64,000 bases of DNA from the NCBI RefSeq assembly GCF_028372415.1, contig NC_092874.1:55403865-55467864 (forward strand). The letters run 5' to 3'. This stretch comes from Notamacropus eugenii. Taxonomy: Eukaryota; Chordata; Mammalia; Diprotodontia; Macropodidae. The translations under genes and the position numbers were made by a program. Below the pieces are notes generated by a model. It was not told the origin of the DNA, made no database searches, and was given only the letters and a program-made list of their open reading frames with translations. Of this stretch, positions 44,827 to 57,442 are shown one piece after another. Numbering within the stretch: position 1 is the first letter of the stretch; the number at the start of each line of letters is the position of its first letter.

Positions 44827-45157
44827 GGTTGTTGAGGGCCAGGGTGGAGTGTCGTTGATAAGATCTGGATAGACCTTCGGGAAACTGTGCTTTGAGACCA
44901 TGCTCTTTATCATCGGGAATGGCTCTCCATGCCCCCCAGATGTTGCTGTCTCCTTGAGACAAACAAGAGAATTACAGAAAAAAAGGGATATGTAAAATAG
45001 ATGCTCTCTAGGCTAACAGTCTTTAAAGACAAAAAGACTGGCCAAATCACTGGGACAGGAGAAGAGCAGAATGTCAGGTAGACTTGCAGTTTCTGTCTAC
45101 ATATACCCTAACCCTCAGATCAATAAATGGAATTAGTCTATCTTTAAAAAAAAAAAA
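44827..45157 (+). mobile_element. LTR-like end with poly(A) signal and A-tail
   Basis: It begins TGTTGAGGGCC, has AATAAA at 45122-45127 and ends in a poly(A) run (about 45146-45159). This looks like a U3-R end of an LTR transcript captured with its tail. No second LTR or coding region beside it. It could instead be a non-LTR processed RNA. Confidence 0.4.
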
Positions 45158-45177
45158 AAGAATCAAACACAACTGAA
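45158..45177. repeat. Target-site duplication, right copy (composite insertion)
   Basis: Repeats 42091-42110 with one G/A difference, then continues as the missing SINE tail 'caacaatag'. Confidence 0.65.
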
Positions 45178-45204
45178 CAACAATAGAAACTATTTAGTTA
45201 CAGT

Positions 45205-45345
45205 CCCTGATTTTAGAGATGAGAGAATCAAGTCCCAGGGAAATTAAATATAAAGGTCACACAAGGTAGTCTGCATCAGAGACAGAATTTGAAGCCAGGT
45301 CCTCTGGATTCCAGGTCCAGTCATCTTTCCACTGCTCCACAAGTT
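45205..45345 (-). repeat. MIR-type SINE, antisense
   Basis: 'ttttagagatgagagaatca', 'ctgcatcagagacagaattt' and 'ggattccaggtccagtcatc' in order. Confidence 0.6.
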
Positions 45346-45967
45346 GATTTTAAGACCATAAGTTACAGATGAATTGCCACTCTGGGAGTTTCCCACAGCA
45401 ATGAAATCACAAGTTTGGGTACCCTTTCCCACCCCCAAAAAAATCATTGCTTTGTAAAGAGGTTTAGACAACATGGATTAGATAGTTTCACTTCCCAAAT
45501 ATACCCCACGTAGAGCAAGTATAGGAGACAGATCAGGCTTAGACTTAGACTACTGGGGGTATTATTCAGTTTGGGGAATTCTGCCCCCTCTAAGTTCTTC
45601 TCACTTCTTCCCTAATTCCTCACATTTTGTAGCCTCATAGTCAGTAACATTGAGGGTCCTACTGGTATCAGTTTTCTAATCTGTGATCCTGATTAAAGAC
45701 AAATGAAATGCTTAGTGTCTGGGAAGTTCTCATTATTCTCCTATTTATGTTTGTTCTAGCATTAGAGCCATTTTGTGGCTTCAGACCCAGACTGCCTTCA
45801 GCTGCCAATTGCCAGGCAGTGTAAGTGATTTTCCACTCAGCCTAGCTTCTCTGCTTCCTAAGAGACTGCAGATGCTCAGATTCCTGTCTAAGGCGTGTGT
45901 ATTATACCCTTCCCAAGGCAGTTCTGAGTATTCCTTTTATGTAGTACAAGCACAATTGCAACTCCCA

Positions 45968-46215
45968 CTTGCATCACTTTGAGGTTTACAAAATACCTTC
46001 TTCATAACAACCTTGAGAAATTGGTAATACATGTATCGTTCTGCCCATTTTATAGATGAAAGGGATGAGGGAAGGGAATGAACCTTTATTAAGCTTGTGC
46101 TATGTGACAGGCCCCTGGCTAAGTCTTTACAAATGTTATCTAATTTGTAAATGAGGAAGCTGAGACTGAGAAAAAATGAAGTAATGAGCCTTTTATCACA
46201 CATGGAACCCCCTGA
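45968..46215 (-). repeat. Two overlapping core-SINE fragments, antisense
   Basis: 'ctttgaggtttacaaaatac' and 'ttttatagatgaaagggatg' are interrupted by a second start, 'cctttattaagcttgtgcta', and 'taaatgaggaagctgagact'. Confidence 0.55.
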
Positions 46216-46363
46216 TCCAGAGCAAAAGTGTAGGTTTACTTAGAATAGACTTGATCATGGAGGCTTCTCCCAGACAACTTTCTTTTGAGATCGTCTCAAA
46301 CCTAACTTGGCCATTGCAAAGAGCATACTTCTCTTAGTAATTATATTTATTTAAAAGTAGAAT

Positions 46364-46610
46364 TGGGCAGTGAGGTGGGGCAGTGGGTAGTGCACTGGGT
46401 CTGGAGGCAGGAAAACTCCTCTTCCTGAGCTCAAATCTGGCCTCAGACACTTACCAGCGGTATGACCCTGGATAAGTTACTTAACCGTGTTTGCCTCAGT
46501 TTCCTCACTTGTAAAGTGAGCTGGAGAAGGCAATGGCAAACCACTCTGGTATCTTTGCCAATAAAATACCAAATGGGTTACCAACAGTAAGACACAACTG
46601 AACAACAACA
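46364..46610 (+). repeat. WSINE1-type SINE, sense
   Basis: 'gggcagtgaggtggggcagt', 'tgagctcaaatctggcctca', 'aaggcaatggcaaaccactc' and a 'cacaactgaacaacaacaaa' tail. It ends about 230 bp before the next ABCB4 exon. Confidence 0.9.
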
Positions 46611-46810
46611 AAGAGTGCAATGGATTGCCACTGGAAAGAGTGGATTCCCTGTCATTTGAAGTTTCTGCCTGTGGTCTGGAGGACTACTTATTGACAGTTG
46701 TAAAGAGGATTCTTGTCAGGTACCAGTTCAGCCAGGCGGCCTCTGAGATCTTCTCCAATTTGGAGATTCTGTATTTGTGGAAAATGAGACAATTCCATTC
46801 TGCAAATTGA

Positions 46811-47035
<225 letters not shown>

Positions 47036-47691
47036 TGAAAGAATAGATTTTTATTTCTATTGTCACCAGTTCTTTGCAGTGATTTGCCAGTTTGGTTTGG
47101 TCGTACTCCTGGCCTTTCCTAGATTTCAGAAAAGGATGTTGTTAGGCTCTCAGGAAACATCCTAAATAAAAGTAACTCTATTTTGCTTTGATTGAAAAAT
47201 AAATGAATGGATAAATGGGTTAATGGATGAGTAGATGAATGAATGAAAAATGAATGAATAAATGATAAACTTGGATGGTCCATTTCCATCAGGGGAGGAA
47301 AAATTTTCAGTCCATCATTTAAAGGGATCTAGAATGAAAATTTTGGAAGTCATTCTACTTGAGGATAGTGTTTCTGTCATTGTTGTTTTTAGCACATTCT
47401 ATATAGTTATACAACATCCAGAAGATTATAAAAAAAAATCAAGTATTAAATGCTTATGATGCCAAAAGTTTTTTTGCATGACACGAACGCTTAGCTTATT
47501 ATGGTAATAAAGTATTCTTGCCATGTTCAGACTCCAGTTTTTTGCTCAATCAGACCTATAGAAAAACTAAGTAACTAAGTAACTAACTAAGGAACAGAAT
47601 CAGAATCAGGTTGATTTATCTTGGACTCTGTACCATTAAACTACCAAAGCAAATGAGATGGTTTTACTGCATAGCTGGAGTCCCTAAAGTA

Positions 47692-47885
47692 GTTCCTAAC
47701 TTTTTTGTGAGTCTTGGAACCATTTTTTAGTCTAGTGAATCCTATGGAGCCCTTCTCAGAATAAGGTTCTTAGATACATAAAATAAAATACATAGGATTA
47801 CAAAGTAAACCAATTACATTGAAATATAATTATCAAGATCTTTTTAAAGGAACAAGTTTACAGACTCTAGACTAAGAACCCTTTC
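47692..47885. repeat. Non-autonomous hAT-like element
   Basis: 'gtagttcctaactttttt', 'ataggattacaaagtaaacc' and 'tagactaagaaccc' match the copy at 24086-24277 in order. Termini decayed. Confidence 0.5.
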
Positions 47886-48689
47886 CCTAATGATTATTTG
47901 GTTTTATTTGGTTTGGTTTTTAGTGAGGTTTCTTTGTAATGAATTATTCTTCAGATTGGCCAAATACCCCGACACCAAAGATTCCTATGCTTTAATGCAA
48001 AACCTGCTGGGCTTCCATGAAACCATCAAACCTTGTGGAATTGTGTATATTGAGGGGATGGTTGAGTGTAGAAAGAAAACATTGATGGAGGAGAAATAGC
48101 TTTCCATTATAAATGATGTTTGGCATTTGATAAGGGTTCTCAATGTTCTACAGGACTTGGCTCACATTTTTGAAGACCTTAGCTATCTAAGGACATGCAA
48201 TGGATGGATTTGTTCAATGAGCACCGCTTGTTTGCACGGATGTGGTCAATATTGACTTTATTTAGGAGACCAGTTTAAATAGCCTTAGAAAAGCCAAGCT
48301 GTTCGGTATACAAACACTTTTAAAAATATTCTTCAAACTCATGTTTCAGTGAATTGTGATAGAATTTGCATATCATTGTATAAATTTGGTTTAGAAGGAA
48401 GAAATTAAGCATGTTGGGAAGGTAGGAATCTTTTAAATCTATTACTTTGTCATCTAGAGTAGAATATGGCCGTTGAAACCAAAGCCAAAATTCATTCACC
48501 CTATAGGTGGGATCAGTATAAGACCAGGGATTTAGGGAATAAATTAAAGGATTTTCCCATTTTTTCAAACTTCTCCAATGGACTGAAAGTCTAGTTATAT
48601 TGCTACAAAGAAATAATTAACAGTTTTTTTATGGAAAATAAGAGATTCCCTTATTTTAAAAAAAGAATGAGAGAGGTTGGTTTGTCTCA

Positions 48690-48842
48690 TACATATATAT
48701 ATACACACACATACACACATATATACATACACATACATGTATACATATACATACAATACACACACATATGTGTATAAAACCTAAAAGTATATACATACAT
48801 ATACACATGCACATATCTATATATGTGCATATATACATATAA
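48690..48842. repeat. TA/CA/GTATA compound microsatellite
   Basis: Alternating TA, CA and ATACAT units over about 150 nt; the Tyr/Cys/Ile-rich minus frame across it is an artefact. Confidence 0.92.
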
Positions 48843-49009
48843 TCTACATATAATACTCATAATTGGGACTTTCAGTCAAAAAGACTTTGAAACATATCTT
48901 AGAATAGATATGGGTATATTCTGATATTAAGGACCTGTAATTTTATTGGTTGGGAAAATTCTGCTACCCATACAGAATGTAAGTCATCTATAGTGTAAAG
49001 AATTAAGAG

Positions 49010-49130
49010 AGCTACCTGAGGCTCAGAGAGGTCATGGTAACTTGCTCATGGTTACTAAGCTAGTAAGTGCCAGACACGAGAGTTAAACTTCCTGGCTCGA
49101 CGTCCATTACTGCATGCCCTCCTCTACGCT
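49010..49130 (-). repeat. MIR-type SINE fragment, antisense
   Basis: 'ctgaggctcagagaggtcat' then 'actaagctagtaagtgccag'. Confidence 0.6.
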
Positions 49131-49484
49131 ACAGATTTTGGAGAGCTTGACATTTTCTTGTTTCAATCAAATGTTCAGTTGCACAGAGATCTAAAATAAT
49201 TTAATCCAGACTAGTAGTAAGGTGGCTCAATTATTACTTTTTTTTAAATTGTGATGCCACAGACACAAAGTTTTGAGTATGAGGAGTAACAAAGGCTCAG
49301 TTGATTGAGCATTCAAAGATGATCATAGTGTGTGATTTCAGCCTTGATAAATTCACCAATTTAGCAATTGTTTATCATCAAATTAGAATACTTCTACCAT
49401 ATCTAAATATTCAAATTAGTTCAGCTGTTTTTCACTAGACTCCATTTGTGGCTCGTGGGAGAGTATAGTAGAAGGAATATTAAT

Positions 49485-49550
49485 CAATCAATCAATAAAC
49501 ATTGATTAAGTGTCTGCTACACACAAGACACTGCATTAGGCACTGGATTT
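49485..49550 (-). repeat. MAR1-like core-SINE scrap
   Basis: 'aatcaatcaataaacattga', 'ttaagtgtctgctacacaca' and 'attaggcactgg' in order. Confidence 0.55.
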
Positions 49551-49919
49551 AGATTTGGACCTGAAAGATGGGTTTTTTTCCTAGTCCTTTGGTTAAAATT
49601 TCTTAACCCCTCTGAGCCTCAATTTCTTAGAAATGAGCTATTTGGACAAACTCAACCAGAGGACTTTTTTAGAAAGAGCTATCAACACCAATCATCAACG
49701 CCAATCTAGTGTGGTCTGGGAGGATGTCAATGAAACTGCCTATTTGTTTCAACTAGGTCTCAAATACATAGAAATTCATACACATGTGCCTTTTCTCTGG
49801 TTCTGTCCTCTGAGGCACTTTGTGGACTAGTGTTGGGAAGTGACCGAGAATGTTTTAGGTCCTCAAGTTCCTATTCCTGTTAGTGTTTGAGTATGTTATC
49901 ACTTATTTAGACAAGCTCT

Positions 49920-50045
49920 TGTTTTCAATTCAATAAACATTTAATGCCAGCTGTATGCAGAACATTGTTCCATATATAAGAGGAGAAACAAAGGTGAGGT
50001 AAAACAATACCTGACTTCATGGAGCATATAGTCTAATAGTCCTTA
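49920..50045 (-). repeat. MAR1-like core-SINE fragment
   Basis: 'ttcaattcaataaacattta', then 'gaggtaaaacaatacctgac' and 'ggagcatatagtctaatagt'. Confidence 0.55.
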
Positions 50046-51239
50046 TTTATATGGTACTTATATGAAGATTCAGATGTGGAATACCATAGTGGGGCAGAAC
50101 TACAGACTTTGTCATTTACATAGCTATGACAGTTGAAGCCACAAGAGTGAAGAAAGGGTAAATAGACAAGAGGATGAGCAAAGACAGATTCCTTAGGGGG
50201 ATGCTCTCATTAAGGGTTGTCAAAAGATAAGGAGTTAGCAAAAGTGACAGAGAAATATAGAATGGTAGAAGAACATCCAAGAAGGTTTAATGCCTCAAAT
50301 CAAAGGAAGAAAGATTTTTCTAGTGGGAGGTAGTGGTCACAAGTTGCAGAGGTCAAGGAAGATGAGGGGACTGAAGAAAGACCCATTAGATTTTAAGGTC
50401 TGAGGAAAGAGTAACATTGAGGCATTGGGTGTAGACCATATTTTCACAAAAGATGGGATAGTAGCTAGATGAGGGAAGAAACAATCCTCTAGAACCTTTT
50501 TAGGCTTGATGAGAACTGAGTATGATTGCAGACAGATGAGATAGTTGGTTTTTCTGCTCATCCCAAACAGAGAATGCCCCTGATAATCTCTGCATTTGAA
50601 TTCAGACTAGCAGACAAGTAGGAAGGGAATACTGAAGAAAGTTTTGAGTTACTTGGTGAACTGACACCAAATTGCAGTTTGTGAGACAAGCTCCATTCTT
50701 GTTGAGATGACTTGATAACAGGGATGGTTTGCTTCCATCGGTAAACAGCTTAGCTGTGAAGGTACCAAGTATAAAATGTTCTACTTTCAGAACCACAAGG
50801 GCAGTGGTACCATGAAACCAAAGGATTCTGTGAGGATACCAGGAGACTATTAACCATTATACCAAATATATGCAAGTATAATTATGTAATCAAAACCAAT
50901 ACCCTGCTTTTTCTTGAACACCATTTTTAACATGGTGTCACTCATTATAAGCAATAAGGTAGGAGACAAAAGGCCATTTTCCAGAATAGTTTGACCACAG
51001 GTTATGTGCCAAGATGACAGTTGCCTCCATGAATCTAGACTCATTAGGTTATTCTGGGTGGATAATGACTTTGGTCCTCCATTTAAGAATACTTTTATAT
51101 TCTTCCAGTGATTGGCAGATACACTTATAAAAGGACTTAATTATTGGTGCATACTCTGCAAACATGAGTGTTGCAGTTTTTAGAGCTGAATGAGCAGATC
51201 TTTCATTTTGATTGGATGCTTAGATAAAGAAGTGTAATC

Positions 51240-51375
51240 AGATGGAAACATATAAGCAAGGCAGAAATCATTTTTAAGTGCTTACTATGTGCCAAACACG
51301 GTGTTAGGTACTGTGGGTGCAAATGTAAGCAAAAAGAGCTCCTGTCTTCAAAGAGCTTAAATTCTAATGGTAGAA
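51240..51375 (-). repeat. MAR1-like core-SINE fragment
   Basis: 'aagtgcttactatgtgccaa', 'gttaggtactgtgggtgcaa' and 'caaagagcttaaattctaat'. Confidence 0.65.
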
Positions 51376-51388
51376 GGTAGCAACTACG

Positions 51389-51410
51389 CCCCCCCCCCCC
51401 AAAAAAAAAA
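51389..51410. repeat. Adjacent C-run and A-run
   Basis: A run of about ten or more C followed directly by about ten A; slippage-prone. Confidence 0.85.
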
Positions 51411-52114
51411 GAAACCTGAAAAGTAAGGGTGGGAAGGTAGGGAAGAGAAGGTAGAAGCGTAGCCAACCTGAATCTCTCTCCAAAATGAAGGTCTCAGAAG
51501 GAACTTGTCAATGGGTGAAGGCAGTCAGCATGAAGGAGGAAAATTCTAGAGTGAGAAGGTAGTTACTAAAAAGGGGATGGTCTCCCCACAGTAAAGTCTG
51601 ATATGTGCTGTGTAACCTTGTATGGTTATTGCCACCAGGCCTGGCTTCCAAGTTTCCATGATACTCAGGGCTCATATAAAAGCCCAGATTTAAGCAGTTA
51701 CAGGAGATGCTCTATGATCCATAGCTACTCCCTGCCTTTCCACTCTTCTGGGTTTGTAAAATCCCTAAATTAGCAGATCAGTGCCATAACTTGTCTCCTA
51801 GAAGCATTCCTAGCTATGAAACTGTCACTGGATGAATTGGGATCCATTTGTTAGGGGAGAGAATGGGGCAGGAAGGGAGGAAGCAGGAATTTGTTCACTT
51901 TGGGTTCCTCTAGACTGGCAGAGCCAGTATATCAACATGGAGATTTCTCATGGTCTGGTACCCATGCTTCTTCAAAATGCCATGGTTTCAGAATCCCTGC
52001 TCATGTCTTGTTCTCCCAGGTAGCCAGCTGTCAGTCTGATTTTGACCCAGCACGGGTGGCATGCTAACCAATTTAGGTAATGAGCACTCAGAGCTGGAAC
52101 AAACTAGCAGAAAT

Positions 52115-52365
52115 AATGAGAATAATAACTCATGTGAGTAGTGCTTTGAGATATACCAAACCCTTTCCTTACAAACCCTTTCCTTACAACAACTTTGTGA
52201 CATCCACAGAGTAAGTACCAACATTCCTGTTTTGCAGATGATGGAACTGAGGCTCAAAGAGGTTAAAGTCTTGCTTATGGTGACGTAGATAACATAGGCA
52301 AAGCCCAAGTTCAACCCCAAGCACTTCTTGCTCCACTTTTAGCACTCTATCACACTACTGCCCTA
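52115..52365 (-). repeat. MIR/core-SINE-type element, antisense
   Basis: 'gtgctttgagatataccaaa', 'ttttgcagatgatggaactg', 'aggctcaaagaggttaaagt' and 'cacttttagcactctatcac' in order; a small internal duplication (cctttccttacaa twice) is seen at 52160-52188. Confidence 0.7.
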
Positions 52366-53204
52366 ACCAATCTCTAAGTTCTACCTAAAAGTCTTACCTT
52401 TTTATGTGGGTGGGGATGGGGAGATGTTGACTATCAGATGATTTGTTAGTTTTATTTAGACCTGTTAGCATATGAAAAGCTCAGTTAATGAGTAGAAACC
52501 TTCAGCTGTCCACAGCTACAAGACATCTTGGTCTCGAGGTAAAAATCATGCCAGATACCATACCTGGCAGTAGACTCTGGCAAGAGTTTAAGGAATAAAT
52601 AAATTTTGGCCTTATCTCTTTTGGAAAAATTTCAGAGTAGCCAGAGAACATGACCTCTGGTATATTTACATATGTTAAGGGAACAATGTTGAACTGATTT
52701 GTCCGACCAGAGTCAAATCACAGTAAAAGGAAATCATCCTTCTGGTGCCTTTTCTCCATGTTGTTCAGCTTCACTGAAGGAAGCATAGTGCTGAATAGAA
52801 GTTTGTCCTATAGGATCACTATTGGCTTTTTCTCTACCCCCCCACTATATCTCTTGCTTTTTGTGTGAAAGGGTTAGGAGAAAGGGGAAGAAGTAGGCAT
52901 AAATGTGAACCATTAACCTATCTATTGAATGATGACTTAAACGAGGAAATATTTTTATTTAAGTAAATCTCAATTTATTAATAATTTGCTTTTATGTCAC
53001 CTTCATTTCTGAATTATTTCTTCCTTCCTTCCACTATGAAGTGAGTCATCCTTTCTAATAAAAAATAAAAAAGTAGTTTAACAAATTCACCCAACACAAT
53101 AGCCATGAATGACAATACATGTCATAAGAAAATACTCATCTTATTTGCTCATATTAATAGTACTGATCCTGTCCCATTTGTATTCGAAGTTATACATTGA
53201 CTTT

Positions 53205-53405
53205 GAGGAATAAGTATGATGAGGAGACCTGGGTTCTTATCCCAGATCTCCTGGCTAACTCACTTTGGACTTAGTTACTTTACTTAAAAAAGTTAACTTT
53301 GGCAAAGTCACTTAACTCCTTCAGTATCTTTCCCTATAAAAAGAAAGTGTTGGCCTAGGTGTCTAGTGTTCACCTGCAACCCTTTCTAGTGCTAAGATTC
53401 TGGGC
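53205..53405 (+). repeat. MIR-type SINE, sense, with internal partial duplication
   Basis: 'gaggagacctgggttcttat', 'ggcaaagtcacttaactcct' and 'aaccctttctagtgctaaga' in order. Confidence 0.65.
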
Positions 53406-54150
53406 TGCCATCAATACAGAATGGGATTGAAAATCAGTAGACCTGTTGGCTTTCTAAAGTCATTGCTAAGTTACCTTTGGGCATAGTGTATCTTGCATCA
53501 TTGTGCTTCCAACTCTGATGACCATATCCCTTCTTACCTCACTAGGTGAAGTGTGGTGGGGAGGATATGGAGGAAAGGGGGCAAAAAATTAAAAGTACAA
53601 ATACAAATTACTTGGAAAGTGCTTGGAAAGCTCCCCTTCCCACCTCTAAATCCCAAGTTACCTTTTAATTATGCTCAGGTGATGGCAGTTAAAAATCATT
53701 ATTTAGTCTATCTTTGTTTGTGAGAGTTCAATGCATTCTTCTACCAGTGTCCCTGTCTCTCCCATACCTGGGATGTCTTTTTGAAGCTTCTTAGAGAAAA
53801 GCTACAGAGATCACAAATAAACAGCATAGGAGAATCAAAGAAGGTCTTATCCTGCCTATTCTGTGCCTATGGTAACATTTTTCCCCAAACCCCTAAGCAC
53901 ACTGCTTCATGGTGAACTTGTATTTGTGAAGAGAAAACTTAATTTTGCATGGAAAAGATGAATGTAAAATCTTCTAGCTTTTGAGTATTTAAACTCTAAG
54001 CAGGTTTTTGTTTTTCTTGTTGTTCTTGTTGTTTTAAATAGAGAATGGTATTTACTGTACACAGTAACAGCCAATGATTTTAAAACTATCAATGCCAGTC
54101 TTTTAGGTCAACCTTTTAAAAATGTCTTCTGTTAATTTCTTTTTATTTAG

Positions 54151-54208
54151 TAAATTTTTCTTTGGCGATGTTAAATCCAGCCAGAATTCTGGAGGAAGAA
54201 ATGACCAG
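54151..54208 (+). CDS. ABCB4: ABCB4 fourth coding exon (extracellular loop 1)
   Basis: A 58-nt exon between 'tttttatttag' and donor 'accag|gtaatt'. Its first two bases complete Val97; 18 codons (98-115) read NFSLAMLNPARILEEEMT; the last AG joins A in the next exon for Arg116. It holds the second sequon Asn98-Phe-Ser, six residues after the first, as in ABCB4. '[16 protein letters not shown]' across the junction is ABCB4-like; ABCB1 has a different, longer loop here. The exon is short but splice sites and both phases fit exactly. Confidence 0.93.
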
Positions 54209-55414
54209 GTAATTGGCTAACATGTGTATTCAAACTGTATTTATATAAATGTAGTTTCAAGAAAATGAAAGAGATATATGTGCTGTACTTTATCCAAAAT
54301 GAGAAAACACAGAGATCAGATATATGAAACCATCTTGCCTTACTCATGAATTTTATAGGTTGTTGTAGAAGATTTCTGTGTTAGCCACTAGGGAATGCAA
54401 AACACAATGTTTTTGTCATAAAAATGAAAGAGAACTATTTCAAGATTTATTTAATATTGATTTTCTTTGAAAAATAATACCACAAAATTAGGAATTGTAT
54501 GAAAATATCATTATTGACAAAGAAGGTGTTCATTTGATTTTTTTCCTATCTTTAATACCTCCCAAATAGAATTATCAAAGTCAAAAGAGCTATATACCTC
54601 ACGTGCAGTAGATGCCCGATAAATATCTATTGAATTAAATTTTAATCCTCACGTAGATACAATTTCCTTGACTAACAAAATTTTATTGGACTTGGTGTTT
54701 TTGTAGACATAAATCTTGATAGTTCAATTCTATGATCTGATTAGTCAAATTAAAACTAAGTTCAGTTTTTCCACTGATTCATTTTAGGACTCTGTCATTT
54801 TTCCCTCTCTTGGGCCCTCAGTCTTATTAATAAAAATATGGAAAATTATAAGGAGTAAATGTCATGGGACAGCCCCCTCACAGAGAGCTATTATGAGAAA
54901 TAACCTTTAAAAATAATTGTTAAATGTTTTTCAAATACACAAATATAGAGATGACTATAAATTATCAATAACAGACATCATTTAGGCATTGTTTTGTTGA
55001 GACTTTCCAGGCAATGAAGAGCACCTGGAACTATAGTTCAGTCATCTGACACGTTTCCCACAGTCACAAACTGTCTGGAGTAACAATTGAACTGAAAATT
55101 GAATGAAGCATTTAGCTGGTTTGGAAACAGCCTGCTGAATTCAGTCAATAAAAATAACCCATTGATTGAGTTCATTTGTAAATGTATAAACCTTCAGATC
55201 CACAGAGAATTTACAGGTTTCCACAGGGCTGGGTGGCTTGAGATATATTAATCAGACAAAAAAGGAACTCTGTGCTCATAGTTGTCCCTGAGCTGTCTTT
55301 GGGATTAAATTTCTTTTCTTTGGGACTGTAATGCTTTCCCACAGGACTGCTTTTTAACTCAAGGTTGACCATCTGAGAGACAGAAGAGTTGTTTCAGAGT
55401 AGGTAACAGTATGA

Positions 55415-55550
55415 TGCTCTGGTGATAGAGACCTTATATCACCATGGGCATGTCATATAACCACGCTGGGCCTTAGTTTCCATATTAAATGAGGTCCTCA
55501 GAGGATTAGATTAGCCTCTGAGGTCCTTTCTGGCTCCATATCTATGATCC
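55415..55550 (+). repeat. MIR-type SINE fragment, sense
   Basis: 'catgggcatgtcatataacc', 'tgggccttagtttccatatt' and 'gaggtcctttctggctccat' in order. Confidence 0.6.
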
Positions 55551-56254
55551 TACAGACCCCTGTTGGGTCGATAAAGGAGGAGAGAAGGCATCAGGATTTC
55601 TTTGTTTGAGGTATGTGTGACCCAGAGTATCAACCCCCTCATGTTAGTGCATTAAGAATAATTTTTAAATCTGTAAGTGAATAAAATAGTAGTAAAATGG
55701 GAATAAAATAAATAGTAAAAATAGATCAAAATGGGGGGGGAGGGAATCTGATATGGTAAAGAATCATTTAAGATCCTGCCAAACTTTTTATCTGAATTAA
55801 AATGGCAAAGTTGTCAGCAAATGGTCTGAAGAGACAAACATCGAGTTCCTTATTAGTGGGTGAAAATAGTGAAAGATGAGGTCAGAGACAGCAGTCCTCT
55901 CACTTTGATGACTGTTCATACAACCTCTAAAGGGTCTTCCACTAGAAGTTTGTGCCTCAAGTTAGAAGGTGTTCTTTGTATACCTGGAGTGGGAAGAGAT
56001 AAGGTCTAATCTGCTAATAGTAGTTTGGGCTCCTAGTGAAGTCAATTGCATATAGACCTAAACCAAAGAAAATAACTCGGCTTCTGACTAGTCTTCATTG
56101 TTAAGTTTACCAAGGACACAATCAAAATCTTCTCCATTATAAACAACAAAAACATTGTGCTGTGACACACAAATATAGGATTGGAATTTGTGGAAACATA
56201 CATGTATAGATAGGTAGATACATATATGTATATTTTACCATGCTCCATAAATTC

Positions 56255-56390
56255 CATTAAGTTGGTCAACTAATAAATATACTTTGTGTACCTATTATGT
56301 GCCAGGTTCTCTGAAGACTTCAAAGAGGTATGAGATGCTATCCATAGCCTCAGGAATGTTATAGAATTAAGACTATATCCTAAGAGACAG
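56255..56390 (-). repeat. MAR1-like core-SINE fragment
   Basis: 'cctattatgtgccaggttct' and 'agcctcaggaatgttataga' in order. Confidence 0.5.
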
Positions 56391-56596
56391 AGTTCTGTGG
56401 ACAGATAGCCTTGTTATTTCAGAATGAAGAAATGAGCTTGTGGAACAGAGGGTGGCAAAAGAGGAAGTTGGTGAAGAGTATTCAAGACAGTATGTTGATG
56501 ACTAGAGAACTTCCAGCCACGTGAGAGCTGTTCACAAGCAATCTGTCCACTCTCCCATCTCAGCCTCCCCATGGAAATGTCTAAGTACCTACATCA

Positions 56597-56712
56597 GCCA
56601 ATCAATTAACAAGCAGTTATTAAACACCTATTGTGTACAAGGCATTGGGGATACAGTGACAAAAATTATCCAGCTACTGACCCCAAGTAACTTAGAGTCT
56701 GTCTATATATCA
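56597..56712 (-). repeat. MAR1-like core-SINE fragment
   Basis: 'ccaatcaattaacaagcagt', 'acctattgtgtacaaggcat' and 'ccaagtaacttagagtctgt' in order. Confidence 0.6.
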
Positions 56713-57244
56713 CTTAAATGGCTGTGACTGTTAACTATAACTATTTCCAGATGTGTGAAAGAAAAGTGAAAAATTCAGTCTATAATCTGGATGATTTCAA
56801 ATATCATAGGCAAATCTCTACTAAATTTTTCACTTTTCATCAGAATGCTGCGACACTTTGTCATCGTTATCATCAGATTGCTTCTTTCTGTGGAACAACC
56901 AGTATTTCTCATCTTATATAAAAGCAAGGAAAAGATGAATAATTGGAATTTTATCTGGAAATTATGGAATGAATCTGGCTTCTCAAGATGAAGGACCTGC
57001 TTTGCATCTTTGGTGGTGTTTTATTTTATTTTGTATCTGGATCTATGATTGTAACAGTATGGAAACTTCCAGGCATGGAAACTCCTCTCACTGAGACAGA
57101 CTAACAGCTCACTAATAGTCATGTGATGGAGGTGGGGCTTGAACATCTTCCTGATGCCAGGATTAGTTTCCTGCCTCTCACACTGCACTTTTCTTTGATG
57201 AAAATTGACTATGACTCCTTGGTACATGATACCTTAGATTCTTA

Positions 57245-57442
57245 CAGGGGTGAGGAACCTGTGACCTTGAGACCACATGTAACCTTCCTTGGGTGTGGCT
57301 TTTTGACTGAGTCCAAATTGTACAGAACAAATCCTTTTATTAATGGAATTTGTTCTGTGAAGTTTGGATTTCAGTCAAAGGGGTACCCTTGAGGACCTAG
57401 AGGGCTGCATGTGGCCTTGAGGCTGCAGGTTTTCCACTCCTG
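57245..57442. mobile_element. Palindromic hAT (OposCharlie3-like) MITE
   Basis: The left terminus 'caggggtgaggaacctgtga' and the right terminus (reverse complement 'caggagtggaaaacctgcag') are imperfect inverted repeats. Inner arms pair too: 'ttgactgagtccaaattgta' against the complement of 'aagtttggatttcagtcaa', around a centre at about 57345. Length 198 bp. No matching 8-bp flank is left. Confidence 0.7.

Larger units (their letters stand above)
42111..45157 (+). mobile_element. Composite retroposed unit (L1 3'-UTR-like + L1 ORF2 + LTR-like end + poly(A))
   Basis: Three blocks lie head to tail: an L1-3'-UTR-like purine-rich block (42111-43145), an L1 ORF2 fragment (43150-44825) and an LTR-like block ending in AATAAA and an A14 tail (44827-45157). 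The unit is bracketed by a 20-bp SINE-derived duplication (19 of 20 identical), which both copies share in differing from the usual SINE tail wording. This points to one L1-mediated insertion of the whole unit or nested events within it. Confidence 0.55.
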
